Assembly: GCF_014698045.1 (NCBI RefSeq)
Contig: NZ_JACJSE010000007.1
Span: forward strand, 331,488 to 395,487
DNA: 64,000 nucleotides
Source of the DNA: Aulosira sp. FACHB-615
Lineage (GTDB): Bacteria; Cyanobacteriota; Cyanobacteriia; Cyanobacteriales; Nostocaceae
Direction: 5' to 3'
The notes under the pieces are model-generated. The model had not been told where the DNA came from, did not search any database, and was given only the letters and a program-made list of their open reading frames with translations. The position numbers and the translations under genes were made by a program. Below, piece after piece: positions 34,726-42,848 of this stretch (positions are counted from its first letter, which is position 1; the number at the start of each line of letters is the position of its first letter).

Positions 34726-37251
34726 ATGGCTACCTTTAACGTCACCAACACTAAAAGCAGTGGTCTTGGTTCATTACAGCAAGCAGTTTTAAATGCCAAC
34801 GCCTCAGCCGGCAAAGACTTAATCAGATTTACAGGCGGACTCTTCACAGACAACATCGCCGATACTATCAGCCTTGGTGGTAGTAGTTTGTTCATCACCG
34901 ATGACTTAAGTATTGATGGTAGAGGTTCAAACTTACTGACAGTTAGCGGTAACTACAATTTTGCTCAAGATAACAACATATCTCGTGTATTTGAAATTGC
35001 TAACGGCATCACTGTTGACATTGAAGGATTAACAATTGCTAATGGCTATGCCACAGATACAAGAGGCGGTGGCGGCGTTTACAACGCTGGTAATCTGACA
35101 TTAAGAAACGTCGCCGTTAGCAATAACTTTTCTGGTGGTCAAGACAGTTCCGGTAATAATGGTGGTGGCATTTATAACTCGAACTCTGGAATTTTAAGGC
35201 TCAACAACAGCACTGTTACAGCTAACTACGCAGGCCAAGTTGATGCTGAGGATATTGAGGATATATTCTATGCAGGCGATGGAGGCGGTATCTATAACGC
35301 GGGTGTCGTCACTCTTAACAACAGTGCCATTAATGATAACTCTGCTGGTTACTACAATGACTCCTACTTTCCCGATAACTTAGGCAATGGTGCAGGTATA
35401 TATAACACTGGCACTTTAACAGCTAACAACAGCACTATCAACAACAACAGAGGCACAGGTGATGGTACTGGCCTTTACAGCACTGGAACTGTAACCTTGA
35501 GTTATAGCAGTGTTAATAATAATGAATCAAGCAACCAATTCTATAACGCATTTAGTGGCATTGTCAGTAATGGCAGCCTCACTATCAGAAATAGTAGTGT
35601 GAGCAGTAATAGAGCAATTGATAGTGGTGGTGCTTCATCTGGTATTGATAGCTCAGGCACACTAATCATCAGTAACAGCCACATAGATAATAATCAGTCA
35701 CTTGGGTCGAGTGGAGTACTGCACTCAGGAACCCTGACAGTAACTAATAGCTCGATTAATTACAATGGCGGCCGAAATTCTAGCGGACTTATTGCCAATG
35801 GCACTATCAAAATAGACAGAAGTACTATCAATGGCAACACTTCAGACTCTGAATTTAGTACAGCCGGTCTTATTACCCGTGGCACAGTGACAGTAAATAA
35901 CAGCACTATCAGTAATAACTCTTCAAACTCCGGTAGTGCAGGTCTCAGAAACAGTGGCAATGCAACGGTAAGCAACAGCACCATCAGCAGCAACATAGGA
36001 GGCTTAGAAGTAACAGGAGATATTAACAGCAACGGTATCTATAACTCTGCATCTGGCAATCTGACAGTTATTAGAAGCACTATCACAGGTAATTCCAATG
36101 CAGAGGGAGCCGCAAACGGCACGATTGTTAATGATGGCAACATTAGCATCATTAGTTCTACTATCAGCAATAACTCAGCAGGTTTAGGAGGTGGTATTCT
36201 CAACAACAGTACTGCATTTGTAATTAACACCACCATTAACAACAACACCGCAGGCATTGGCGGAGGCATTAACAACTCTGGCACTCTAACTTTCGTTAAC
36301 AGTACTATTAGTGGCAATCGGTCATACAACGAAGGCGGCGGAATTTACAACTCTGGCACTTTAGCAGTTAGCAATAGCACGATCGCCTTCAACAAGTCTT
36401 ACTATGATGAAGAAAACACTGTATCTAGCGGTGCTGGTATCTATAACTCAGAAACAGGTACAGCCACCATCAAAAACAGCATCATAGCAGGCAATAATGA
36501 TGGCATTCCTGGTGCAGTTAACCCCGATGTCGTCGGTAACTTTATCAGCAACGGCTATAACCTGATTGGCAACCTTAATGGCAGTACAGGCTTTAACCCC
36601 AGCGAACAACTACAAGTCAGCATTTCTCAAGTTATCGATACCATTCTGCGTGACAATGGCGGCCCAGTCAAAACCCACGCTTTAGTTTATGGTAGTCCCG
36701 CCATTAACGCTGGGAATAACGCCGATATCCCTGCCGACATTGCAGACTTAGACAGAGATAGCAATACTACCGAAGGCATACCTTTTGATCAACGAGGTAG
36801 TGGTTATCGACGTATTTTGAATGGTCGAGTAGACATCGGAGCTTATGAAGCATCTGTAATTAATGGCACGGCTTATCCTAATAATCTCCGAGGTACTACT
36901 GTCAATGATTTGATTGCTGGCTTGAGAGGCGCAGATGTGCTAACAGGTGGTGCTGGCGCAGATAGCTTTGTTTATACCAGCCTTGCCGATAGCGGCGATA
37001 CAATTACAGACTTTGCCGTTGGTACAGATAAAATTGTCTTACAAGCACTTTGGCGGAGTTTAGATTTGAGCAACTTGAACTTTGCTACAGCCATTGCTGG
37101 CGGTTACTTGCAGTTCCAAACAGCAGGGACAGACACCTTAGTTTTAATTGACTTAGATGGTACTGCTGGTCAACGTGTGGCTTTGGAGTTGGTGAGGTTA
37201 CGCAATGTATCAGCTAATGCTGTGAACGACTCTAGGAATTTTGTGTTTTAA
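34726..37251 (+). CDS. large secreted beta-helix repeat protein with RTX-like C-terminus
   Basis: 841 residues, rich in Asn, Ser, Thr and Gly. Residues 1-60 (MATFNVTNTKSSGLGSLQQA ...) match the opening of extracellular polymorphic or pectate-lyase-fold repeat proteins. About 90-620 carries 20 or more imperfect coils with the motif (V/I)-x-N-S-(T/S)-I-x-x-N and GGGIYN, a right-handed parallel beta-helix. The end has GLRGADVLTGGAGADSFVYTSLADSGDTITDF, one RTX-like calcium loop and the common C-terminal domain of type I secreted proteins, while no N-terminal signal exists. Secretion by a TolC-dependent ABC exporter is the likely route. Function may be surface adhesion or sheath structure. Its stop overlaps the convergent LysR gene by 4 bases. 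Confidence 0.85.
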   Translation: MATFNVTNTKSSGLGSLQQAVLNANASAGKDLIRFTGGLFTDNIADTISLGGSSLFITDDLSIDGRGSNLLTVSGNYNFAQDNNISRVFEIANGITVDIEGLTIANGYATDTRGGGGVYNAGNLTLRNVAVSNNFSGGQDSSGNNGGGIYNSNSGILRLNNSTVTANYAGQVDAEDIEDIFYAGDGGGIYNAGVVTLNNSAINDNSAGYYNDSYFPDNLGNGAGIYNTGTLTANNSTINNNRGTGDGTGLYSTGTVTLSYSSVNNNESSNQFYNAFSGIVSNGSLTIRNSSVSSNRAIDSGGASSGIDSSGTLIISNSHIDNNQSLGSSGVLHSGTLTVTNSSINYNGGRNSSGLIANGTIKIDRSTINGNTSDSEFSTAGLITRGTVTVNNSTISNNSSNSGSAGLRNSGNATVSNSTISSNIGGLEVTGDINSNGIYNSASGNLTVIRSTITGNSNAEGAANGTIVNDGNISIISSTISNNSAGLGGGILNNSTAFVINTTINNNTAGIGGGINNSGTLTFVNSTISGNRSYNEGGGIYNSGTLAVSNSTIAFNKSYYDEENTVSSGAGIYNSETGTATIKNSIIAGNNDGIPGAVNPDVVGNFISNGYNLIGNLNGSTGFNPSEQLQVSISQVIDTILRDNGGPVKTHALVYGSPAINAGNNADIPADIADLDRDSNTTEGIPFDQRGSGYRRILNGRVDIGAYEASVINGTAYPNNLRGTTVNDLIAGLRGADVLTGGAGADSFVYTSLADSGDTITDFAVGTDKIVLQALWRSLDLSNLNFATAIAGGYLQFQTAGTDTLVLIDLDGTAGQRVALELVRLRNVSANAVNDSRNFVF

Positions 37252-38165
37252 ATTTCCTCGCAAATACTCTTGAGCATCTGTCTTAACCAAGAATTTGCCT
37301 GATCTTGATCTGTTAGTCGGCTCCACAACATTGAAATCATCCACGGTTGTGTTTGTATAGGCAGTTCAAAAATTTCTACTGCACCTTGATCTGCCAAGGA
37401 TGTTACTAACCGTGATGGTACAGCAGCCACTAAGTCACTAGATGAAATAATTGCTGGTAGTACTAGTAAATGGGGAGTTGTCAAAACAATGCGACGTTGG
37501 AGATTGGACTGAGCCAAAACTTTGTCAATTTCACCAACTTCATCTTGTCGGATGGTAAACAGAGCATGAAGCAGATTCGCAAAACTGTCTGGTGCGATCG
37601 CATTTTGAGTAATCACAGGATGCCCTCGGCGACAAATGCCAACAAAGTGTTCTGCAAATAATGGCATCTGTATTGTTTGCCTGGGTGGATTTTGAAACAC
37701 ACCCAAGGCTAAATCAATCTCTCGATTTTCTAATAGTTCTCCTACCGAGTCTTTGGCAAAACCAATCAAGCGAAAATTAATCTTTGGTGCAATTTGATGA
37801 CAAACCTGCAAAAGTTTGGGCATCACAACATGGCTGGTGTAATCTGAACTGCCAATTGTAAAAGTTGTTTGAGAATTTGTGGCATCAAACGTTTGGCTGG
37901 CGGCTAATGTTTGCCGAATTTGTTGTAAAGCTGCTTTGATACCAGGTGCAATTGCCACTGCTTTGGCTGTGGGCTGCATTTCTCTGCCAATTCGGATAAA
38001 TAGATCATCTTGAAATAGCGTGCGTAATCTGGCTAAAGCCGCACTCATAGCTGGTTGCCCCAAATACAGCCTTGTAGCTGCGGCTGTCACACTTTTCTCT
38101 TCAAAAAGTGCCTCAAAAGCAACCAGCAAGTTGAGATCAACGGCAGATAAATCTATTAATCCCAT
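37248..38165 (-). CDS. LysR family transcriptional regulator
   Basis: 305 residues. The N-terminal winged helix-turn-helix reads LLVAFEALFEEKSVTAAATRLYLGQPAMSAALARLRTLF, followed by DDLFIRIGREMQPT, as in the NodD/NahR-like subgroup. The effector domain has FTIGSSDYTSHVVMPKLL and the second lobe HPVITQ. It is divergent from the short-chain dehydrogenase gene with 85 bp between the starts, the usual arrangement for a LysR protein that controls its neighbour in response to a small molecule. The effector is unknown. Intact. Confidence 0.93.
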   Translation of the reverse strand: MGLIDLSAVDLNLLVAFEALFEEKSVTAAATRLYLGQPAMSAALARLRTLFQDDLFIRIGREMQPTAKAVAIAPGIKAALQQIRQTLAASQTFDATNSQTTFTIGSSDYTSHVVMPKLLQVCHQIAPKINFRLIGFAKDSVGELLENREIDLALGVFQNPPRQTIQMPLFAEHFVGICRRGHPVITQNAIAPDSFANLLHALFTIRQDEVGEIDKVLAQSNLQRRIVLTTPHLLVLPAIISSSDLVAAVPSRLVTSLADQGAVEIFELPIQTQPWMISMLWSRLTDQDQANSWLRQMLKSICEEI

Positions 38166-38250
38166 CGATGAAACACATTATTTCAATCAATTTGATTAAT
38201 TTATAACATCTCAGTAAAGTAAAACTAACAGTTATTTAAAAGTTATCAAC

Positions 38251-38997
38251 ATGACAACTCAAACCAAGATTGCCGTAGTTACAGGTAGCAATCGTGGCTT
38301 AGGATATGCTATCTCCCGAAAATTGGCTCAAATCGGTATTCATGTTGTTTTAACCAGCCGTAATCAAACAGATGGTCTAGCAGCCAAGCAGCAGTTATCT
38401 AGTGAAGGGCTAGATATCAACTATCATGTACTCGATGTAAATAGTGACAATAGTGTTGCAGAATTTACTCAGTGGCTACAGCAAACCTACGGCAAGTTAG
38501 ATATTCTGGTAAATAACGCTGGTATTAATCCTACCGCCACGCCGGAAGAATCCAGCTTATTGACTGTTCGGCTAGAAACAATGCAAGCTACATTTAACAC
38601 TAATGTTCTAGCAGTACTGAGAATTTCTCAAGCTTTAATTCCCTTGATGAAACTCAACAACTACGGTCGCATTGTTAACGTTTCTACCGAAATGGCTTCT
38701 TTGTATACAATGGGCAGTGACTACTACCCCCTCGCACCTTCCTATAGACTTTCCAAAGTCGGGATCAATGGGCTAACTATACTTTTGGCTAGGGAACTCC
38801 AAAATGAGAATATTCTCGTCAATGCCTATTCTCCTGGTTGGATGAAAACTGATATGGGAGGTGAAAATGCGCCATTCACCGCAGAAGAAGGCGCAGAAAC
38901 AGCAGTTTATTTAGCAACCCTACCAGATGGAGGAGCGCAAGGGCAATTTTTTGCAGAGATGCGGAAGTTTGGCGGGCCAATTCAATTACAGTGGTAA
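38251..38997 (+). CDS. short-chain dehydrogenase/reductase
   Basis: 248 residues with Rossmann fold. TGSNRGLGYAIS binds the cofactor, and the following basic SRNQTD suggests NADP(H) preference. NNAGINP, a catalytic Ser in VNVSTEMAS and Y-x-x-x-K in PSYRLSKVG are present. YSPGWMKTDMGG and the tail resemble carbonyl reductase-like SDRs. The cytosolic enzyme's substrate is unknown. It is probably controlled by the divergent LysR gene. ATG is preceded by an A/T-rich sequence with only a weak ribosome binding site. Confidence 0.92.
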   Translation: MTTQTKIAVVTGSNRGLGYAISRKLAQIGIHVVLTSRNQTDGLAAKQQLSSEGLDINYHVLDVNSDNSVAEFTQWLQQTYGKLDILVNNAGINPTATPEESSLLTVRLETMQATFNTNVLAVLRISQALIPLMKLNNYGRIVNVSTEMASLYTMGSDYYPLAPSYRLSKVGINGLTILLARELQNENILVNAYSPGWMKTDMGGENAPFTAEEGAETAVYLATLPDGGAQGQFFAEMRKFGGPIQLQW

Positions 38998-39013
38998 GTT
39001 TCTCCCCTTCTCT

Positions 39014-39166
39014 ACCCGAATTTCTCACGTATGGGTAGCGGGTGTGGAGAGAGAGGGGAGTGTGGGGAGTGTGGGGAGTGTGGGGGGAAAGATTTTTTCA
39101 CCATCCTCCCACACTTCCCACCCCTCCCACACCCCTGGATTTCTCTCTTGTGAGAAATCCAGGTTT
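39014..39166. repeat. long direct repeat, left copy, with GGGAGTGTG tandem core
   Basis: It begins CCCGAATTTCTCACGTATGG and ends with the palindrome GGATTTCTC/GAGAAATCC plus AGGTTT. The core is a 9-bp tandem repeat (GGGAGTGTG). A second copy lies at 39530-39653, so the two flank the 87-residue gene. The last bases reach the stop codon of that gene. Confidence 0.8.
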
Positions 39167-39428
39167 ACGCCGCTTCTCTCATCGGCGATTGAACAGCTAC
39201 CTCTGGAAAAGAAAGTGAAAGTTGTTCAGCTTGCGGTACTGCTGCTTGTTCTAATACCTGTATTTCAATATTTATGCTGATTAAATAACTTCCTGTATCA
39301 GCACCAACCGCTTCGGCAATTAAGCGGGAAAAGTCTGGACGTTTTGCAGTCAGTGGGTCACGTAAAATACAGCGATCCCATTCGTGCTTGGCAGTTGGAT
39401 TCAGGTTGAGAATGTAATGCTTGATCAT
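39165..39428 (-). CDS. 87-residue protein of unknown function with LexA-box promoter
   Basis: It starts MIKHYILNLNPTAKHEWDRC and has a middle part LTAKRPDFSRLIAEAVGADTG, which looks helical, and IEIQVLEQAAVPQAEQLSLSF at the end. There is no signal or membrane segment. I do not recognise the family. The gene lies between two copies of a long repeat and has a near-consensus promoter with a perfect match to the cyanobacterial LexA box 42 bases upstream. That points to induction by DNA damage. A mutant or orphaned phage gene is another possible origin. The short length lowers confidence, but the promoter supports a real gene. Confidence 0.65.
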   Translation of the reverse strand: MIKHYILNLNPTAKHEWDRCILRDPLTAKRPDFSRLIAEAVGADTGSYLISINIEIQVLEQAAVPQAEQLSLSFPEVAVQSPMREAA

Positions 39429-39464
39429 AGTTGCATTGCACTAGGATTTCTGGACGCTATATCT

Positions 39465-39483
39465 ATTATAGTACAAATGTACT
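39465..39483 (-). promoter_or_regulatory. promoter with LexA (SOS) box
   Basis: AGTACAAATGTACT at 39470-39483 fits RGTACNNNDGTWCB on the plus strand and is nearly symmetrical. On the minus strand it is followed at once by TATAAT (39470-39465), with TGGGCA 17 bases upstream as a weak -35. A bound repressor would cover the polymerase site. Confidence 0.65.
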
Positions 39484-39529
39484 GCATTGCCCAGAGGTTG
39501 TTTCACTTGCCAATAGGGTGGGCAATTTT

Positions 39530-39653
39530 CCCGAATTTCTCACGTATGGGTAGCGAGTGTGGGGAGTGTGGGGAGTGTGGGGAGTGTGGGGGAAAGATTT
39601 CTTCACCATCTTCCCACACCTGTGGATTTCTCTCTTGTGAGAAATCCAGGTTT
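39530..39653. repeat. long direct repeat, right copy
   Basis: This is the same unit as 39014-39166 with four tandem GGGAGTGTG-type copies and the same terminal palindrome GGATTTCTC/GAGAAATCC. It lies between the 87-residue gene and the MscS gene. Confidence 0.8.
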
Positions 39654-39673
39654 TGCCCACTCTACTCTGTTCC

Positions 39674-41323
39674 CTATTCCCTGTTCCCTGCTATATTGAC
39701 CATTGACTCATCACCCTTACCATTCATCTGTGCATTCAATAGCTGTGCATCATTCACCCAGATAGCTTGTTGTGGTACTGGGATATTAATTCCGGCTTGG
39801 TCAAGGGTAACTTTCAGGCGGCGACGATATTCGCGGGCGACATCCCATTGTTTAAGAGGTTGGGTTTTAATCCACACACGAATAATTAAACCGCGATCGC
39901 CAAAATGATCAATACCCAAAACTTGCGGAGTTTCAATAATTTGATGTTTCCATTGCAAATCTTGATCCATCTCTAAAGCGACTTTTTTAATCAAGTCCAA
40001 AGCATGGTCAACATCAGCTTCATAGGCAATGGGAACAGTTAAATCGGCCCGTGACCAACGGCTAGAGAGGTTGGCGACAATTTTAATCTCACTATTGGGA
40101 ATTGTAATTAAGCGTCCTTCTGAATCGCGTAGTTGTGTCATCCGCAAGTTGAGATTTTCCACTAAGCCACCCACATTGCCCACATTAATCACATCGCCCA
40201 AGGCATACTGGTCTTCCAGGATAATCAAGAAGCCGTTAATGGCATCTTTAATTAGGTTTTGGGAAGCCAAAGATACAGCCACACCAACTAAACCTGCACC
40301 TGCAAGTAGAGGAACAATATCTACCCCCAGAGAAACAAGGGCGAATAAAATCCCAACTCCTACCCAGATAATAGTGACAATACTTTTAGTCACGCCTGAA
40401 AAGGTAGAGACTCTTAAACGCAGACGTTCAGAAGTATCGGAGGTTAATAAAACCCCACTACTGATGAGTGTCGTTGTGAAGCGATCGATTAAAGCATAGC
40501 TGAAACGGGTAGCGACATAAGTCCCCAAGGCCACAACAGCAAGTTTTAAGGGAATTTGCGCCGCCGAGAGTATGGCTACTTGCAACGGTCGAGTGTAGGG
40601 AAATAGCCCCAAAATCAGAAAATTACCCCCTCCCCAAATTCCAGCTTGCGTTAACTGAAACAAACGCTTCTTTACTTCTTGAAAATGACGATGCTGCTGT
40701 TGATTCAGTTGCGTTGTAATTGGTTGCGCTGTCGAAGAAATTGATGGAACTGGCTGCGCTGTTTCTTTGCGAGAGCGACGCTGCCAATAATATACACCCC
40801 AACTTGTGACCACCATCACCAGGCCAATGCCAGCAGCAATTTTACCTTGATTGAGTAGATATTGAGTTTGTCGTTCTTGTTTTGCCCGTTGTAAGTCTTC
40901 TTGTAAAGCATCAGCAATTTGATTCGCCGAGATCAGCTGATCTTCTTGTCTGAGTTCTGCATCCTCAGAGGTGACAGTCATCAAATATTCACCATTCACC
41001 TGAATGACGGGTATTTCGTTAACTTTCCGCACCTCTACCTTGATTTTCGTTGCTGAGGATTGAAAGTAATTCTGGCTAATTTGATTCAAGTTTCGCTGAA
41101 TATTCTGTAAACGCTCTGGCAAATTAGTTTTAGTGGCGCTGATTTGAAATAAACGACGACCATCTAAATAAATCCAGCCAGAAACATTTCTATTCTCAGA
41201 GTCATTACTCAAGCTGCTGGGAGTTTGCAATAGTGGTAACAAGGGAATTTGCGCGTTTACTGGTGTTACAGCAATAGCAGAAACCGTGATTGAACCAAAA
41301 AATGCCAAAAAATGCCAACGCAC
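39674..41323 (-). CDS. MscS family mechanosensitive channel
   Basis: 549 residues. A signal peptide (FLAFFGSITVSAIAVTPVNAQ) leads to a periplasmic helical domain at about 40-150, then TM helices at about 160-180, 225-270 and 305-345. The pore helix and following region read VPLLAGAGLVGVAVSLASQN, then LIKDAINGFLIILEDQYALGDVINVG, the MscS hallmark. The C-terminal beta and alpha/beta domains include RDSEGRLITIPNSEI. It sits in the inner membrane and opens on osmotic down-shock or supports related signalling. It is complete and flanked by repeats. Confidence 0.93.
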   Translation of the reverse strand: MRWHFLAFFGSITVSAIAVTPVNAQIPLLPLLQTPSSLSNDSENRNVSGWIYLDGRRLFQISATKTNLPERLQNIQRNLNQISQNYFQSSATKIKVEVRKVNEIPVIQVNGEYLMTVTSEDAELRQEDQLISANQIADALQEDLQRAKQERQTQYLLNQGKIAAGIGLVMVVTSWGVYYWQRRSRKETAQPVPSISSTAQPITTQLNQQQHRHFQEVKKRLFQLTQAGIWGGGNFLILGLFPYTRPLQVAILSAAQIPLKLAVVALGTYVATRFSYALIDRFTTTLISSGVLLTSDTSERLRLRVSTFSGVTKSIVTIIWVGVGILFALVSLGVDIVPLLAGAGLVGVAVSLASQNLIKDAINGFLIILEDQYALGDVINVGNVGGLVENLNLRMTQLRDSEGRLITIPNSEIKIVANLSSRWSRADLTVPIAYEADVDHALDLIKKVALEMDQDLQWKHQIIETPQVLGIDHFGDRGLIIRVWIKTQPLKQWDVAREYRRRLKVTLDQAGINIPVPQQAIWVNDAQLLNAQMNGKGDESMVNIAGNRE

Positions 41324-41858
41324 TCCAACACCTCCTTGAAGAAAATCTATTTTTGATTACTTACTTAGCCATACTCCAAAATTGACTTTAGTAATTGTAC
41401 CTATCTAAAGTTAAGTTTTCTGGTTAAAGATTGCAAATTATGAAATTTACTGATGTTTAACTCTTTAGATAGATGACAAATAGATTCATCAACTTTTAAG
41501 GATAACTCAGCAGAATCTGTGATTATACTCTCACAAAAAATAAATTAAACCACAATTCAAATAGCCCGGTATTATTTGGTTTGGTTTCACTCACTACATC
41601 TCAACTAATAGGAATACGGTTTAATTCCTGAATCTAGTTGTGTAAGCAGGGAGTAGGGAATGGGGAGTAGGGAGTAGGGAGTAGGAAAGACTGCTGATCT
41701 GGGTGTACTGATTTTTTTCATAAATCAAATATGAGTCCTATAGGTAGATAAAGCAGCTGTAGTTAATGCCCAAGCAAAACTGTTCTTGAGCAATATTCAT
41801 TCTTTAAAAATCAGAGCTTTAGTTTAAAATATTGAACTTAAAGGGCTAATACTACTGT
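41324..41858. other. intergenic region with heptamer repeat
   Basis: No ORF accepted. A run of GGGAGTA-type heptamers at 41649-41686 is the reverse complement of the repeat at 6490-6545. The rest is A/T-rich and should hold promoters of the MscS and Rpn genes. Confidence 0.5.
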
Positions 41859-42742
41859 ATGCGTCGAGATTCAATATTTTACAAACTATTTCAACAATCT
41901 CCTACACTGTTATTTCAATTATTAGCAACACCACCCAGCAATGCAGAAGCGTACCGATTTGATTCAGTAGCCGTCAAAGAACCCAAATTTGAAATTGATG
42001 GTGTTGTCTTGAAAAGTTTTGTGGAAGGAAACCTTCCCCACAAACTTTTCGCTTTCTCCCGCCAGAAAATCAAGGTGCAGGAGTTGTGTACTTCTGTGAA
42101 GTTCAATTCCAAACAGATGAACAGCTTTACGAAAGAGTATTTGCTGAATCTGCACTTTATTTTTACCGTAACCGTGCTAGATTCTGCGATTGGCAAGCAG
42201 TCATCATTTATCCATCACGCAATACTGAACAAAGTGATATTCATCCACATCGTTCCTTCCTCAATGGTGGACAAGTGCATCGGGTGTATCTGGATGAATT
42301 AGGCAATATTCGCTCTTTACCGATATGGGTAGCGTTGATGGTGTTGACAACTCTAGAGGAAAATCAAGCACCAGAAGAAGCGAGATATCTCTTAACTAGA
42401 ACTCGCCAAGAAGTTACAGAGCCAGGGAGTCGCGCCATAATAGAGATGATTCTCACAATTATGGTGTACAAGTTTGAACAGTTAACTAGAACAGAGGTTG
42501 AGTCAATGCTGGGAATTACACTCAAAGAAACGAGAGTTTACCGAGAAATTAAAGAAGAAGGGCGTGAAGAAGCAACAGTTAATCTAGTCCTTCGGCTCCT
42601 AAATAAGCGGTTTGGCGAATTATCGGAAGAAATGCGCTCTAAAATTGCTGGTTTGCCTTTGCCTGTTCTGGAAGATTTGAGCGAAGCATTGCTAGATTTT
42701 ACCAGTTTGGCTGATTTACAGGCTTGGTTAGAAAAGCGATAG
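41859..42742 (+). pseudogene. Rpn/DUF2887-type nuclease gene broken by a 47-bp hairpin insertion
   Basis: The first part reads MRRDSIFYKLFQQSPTLLFQ, then FDSVAVKEPKFEIDGV. The frame then runs into an insert at 42006-42052. Beyond it the normal sequence resumes in another frame with FLPPENQGAGVVYFCEVQFQ, YERVFAESALYFYRN and so on to LADLQAWLEKR. Removing the 47 bases gives one uninterrupted frame of 279 codons including the stop. The family has a PD-(D/E)XK core (F-x-x-(E/D)-x-x-x-P, E-V-Q-F-Q) and promotes recombination in E. coli. The second half keeps an ATG at 42086, so a truncated protein lacking the N-terminal part could still be made. Confidence 0.9.
42006..42052. repeat. 47-bp hairpin insertion element
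   Basis: It begins GTCTTGAAAAGTTTTGTGG and ends CCACAAACTTTTCGC. The arms pair over AAAAGTTTTGTGGAAGG and CCTTCCCCACAAACTTTT with a short AAA loop. It splits an Rpn gene, and the same ends bound the repeat at 10664-10713. It encodes nothing. Confidence 0.85.
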
Positions 42743-42848
42743 ATTAAATGAGAAAAGTCGGATTCATCGAATCTTATCGGAAAAATGGGGTAGGGGAATT
42801 GTAGAGTAATCTATAGTTCTAGAATCTAACTACCCTCATCGTTACATA

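Noticed and set aside
35760..36329. Two minus-strand ORFs of 90-96 codons rich in Leu, Val and Pro
   Set aside because: They are antisense to the beta-helix repeats, whose codon pattern keeps the reverse frame open.
38927..39908. Plus-strand ORFs of 117 and 174 codons around the flanking repeats
   Set aside because: They consist largely of the GGGAGTGTG repeats and antisense sequence of the 87-residue and MscS genes.
40029..40499. 156-codon plus-strand ORF
   Set aside because: Antisense to the conserved pore and beta domain of the MscS gene; no family likeness.
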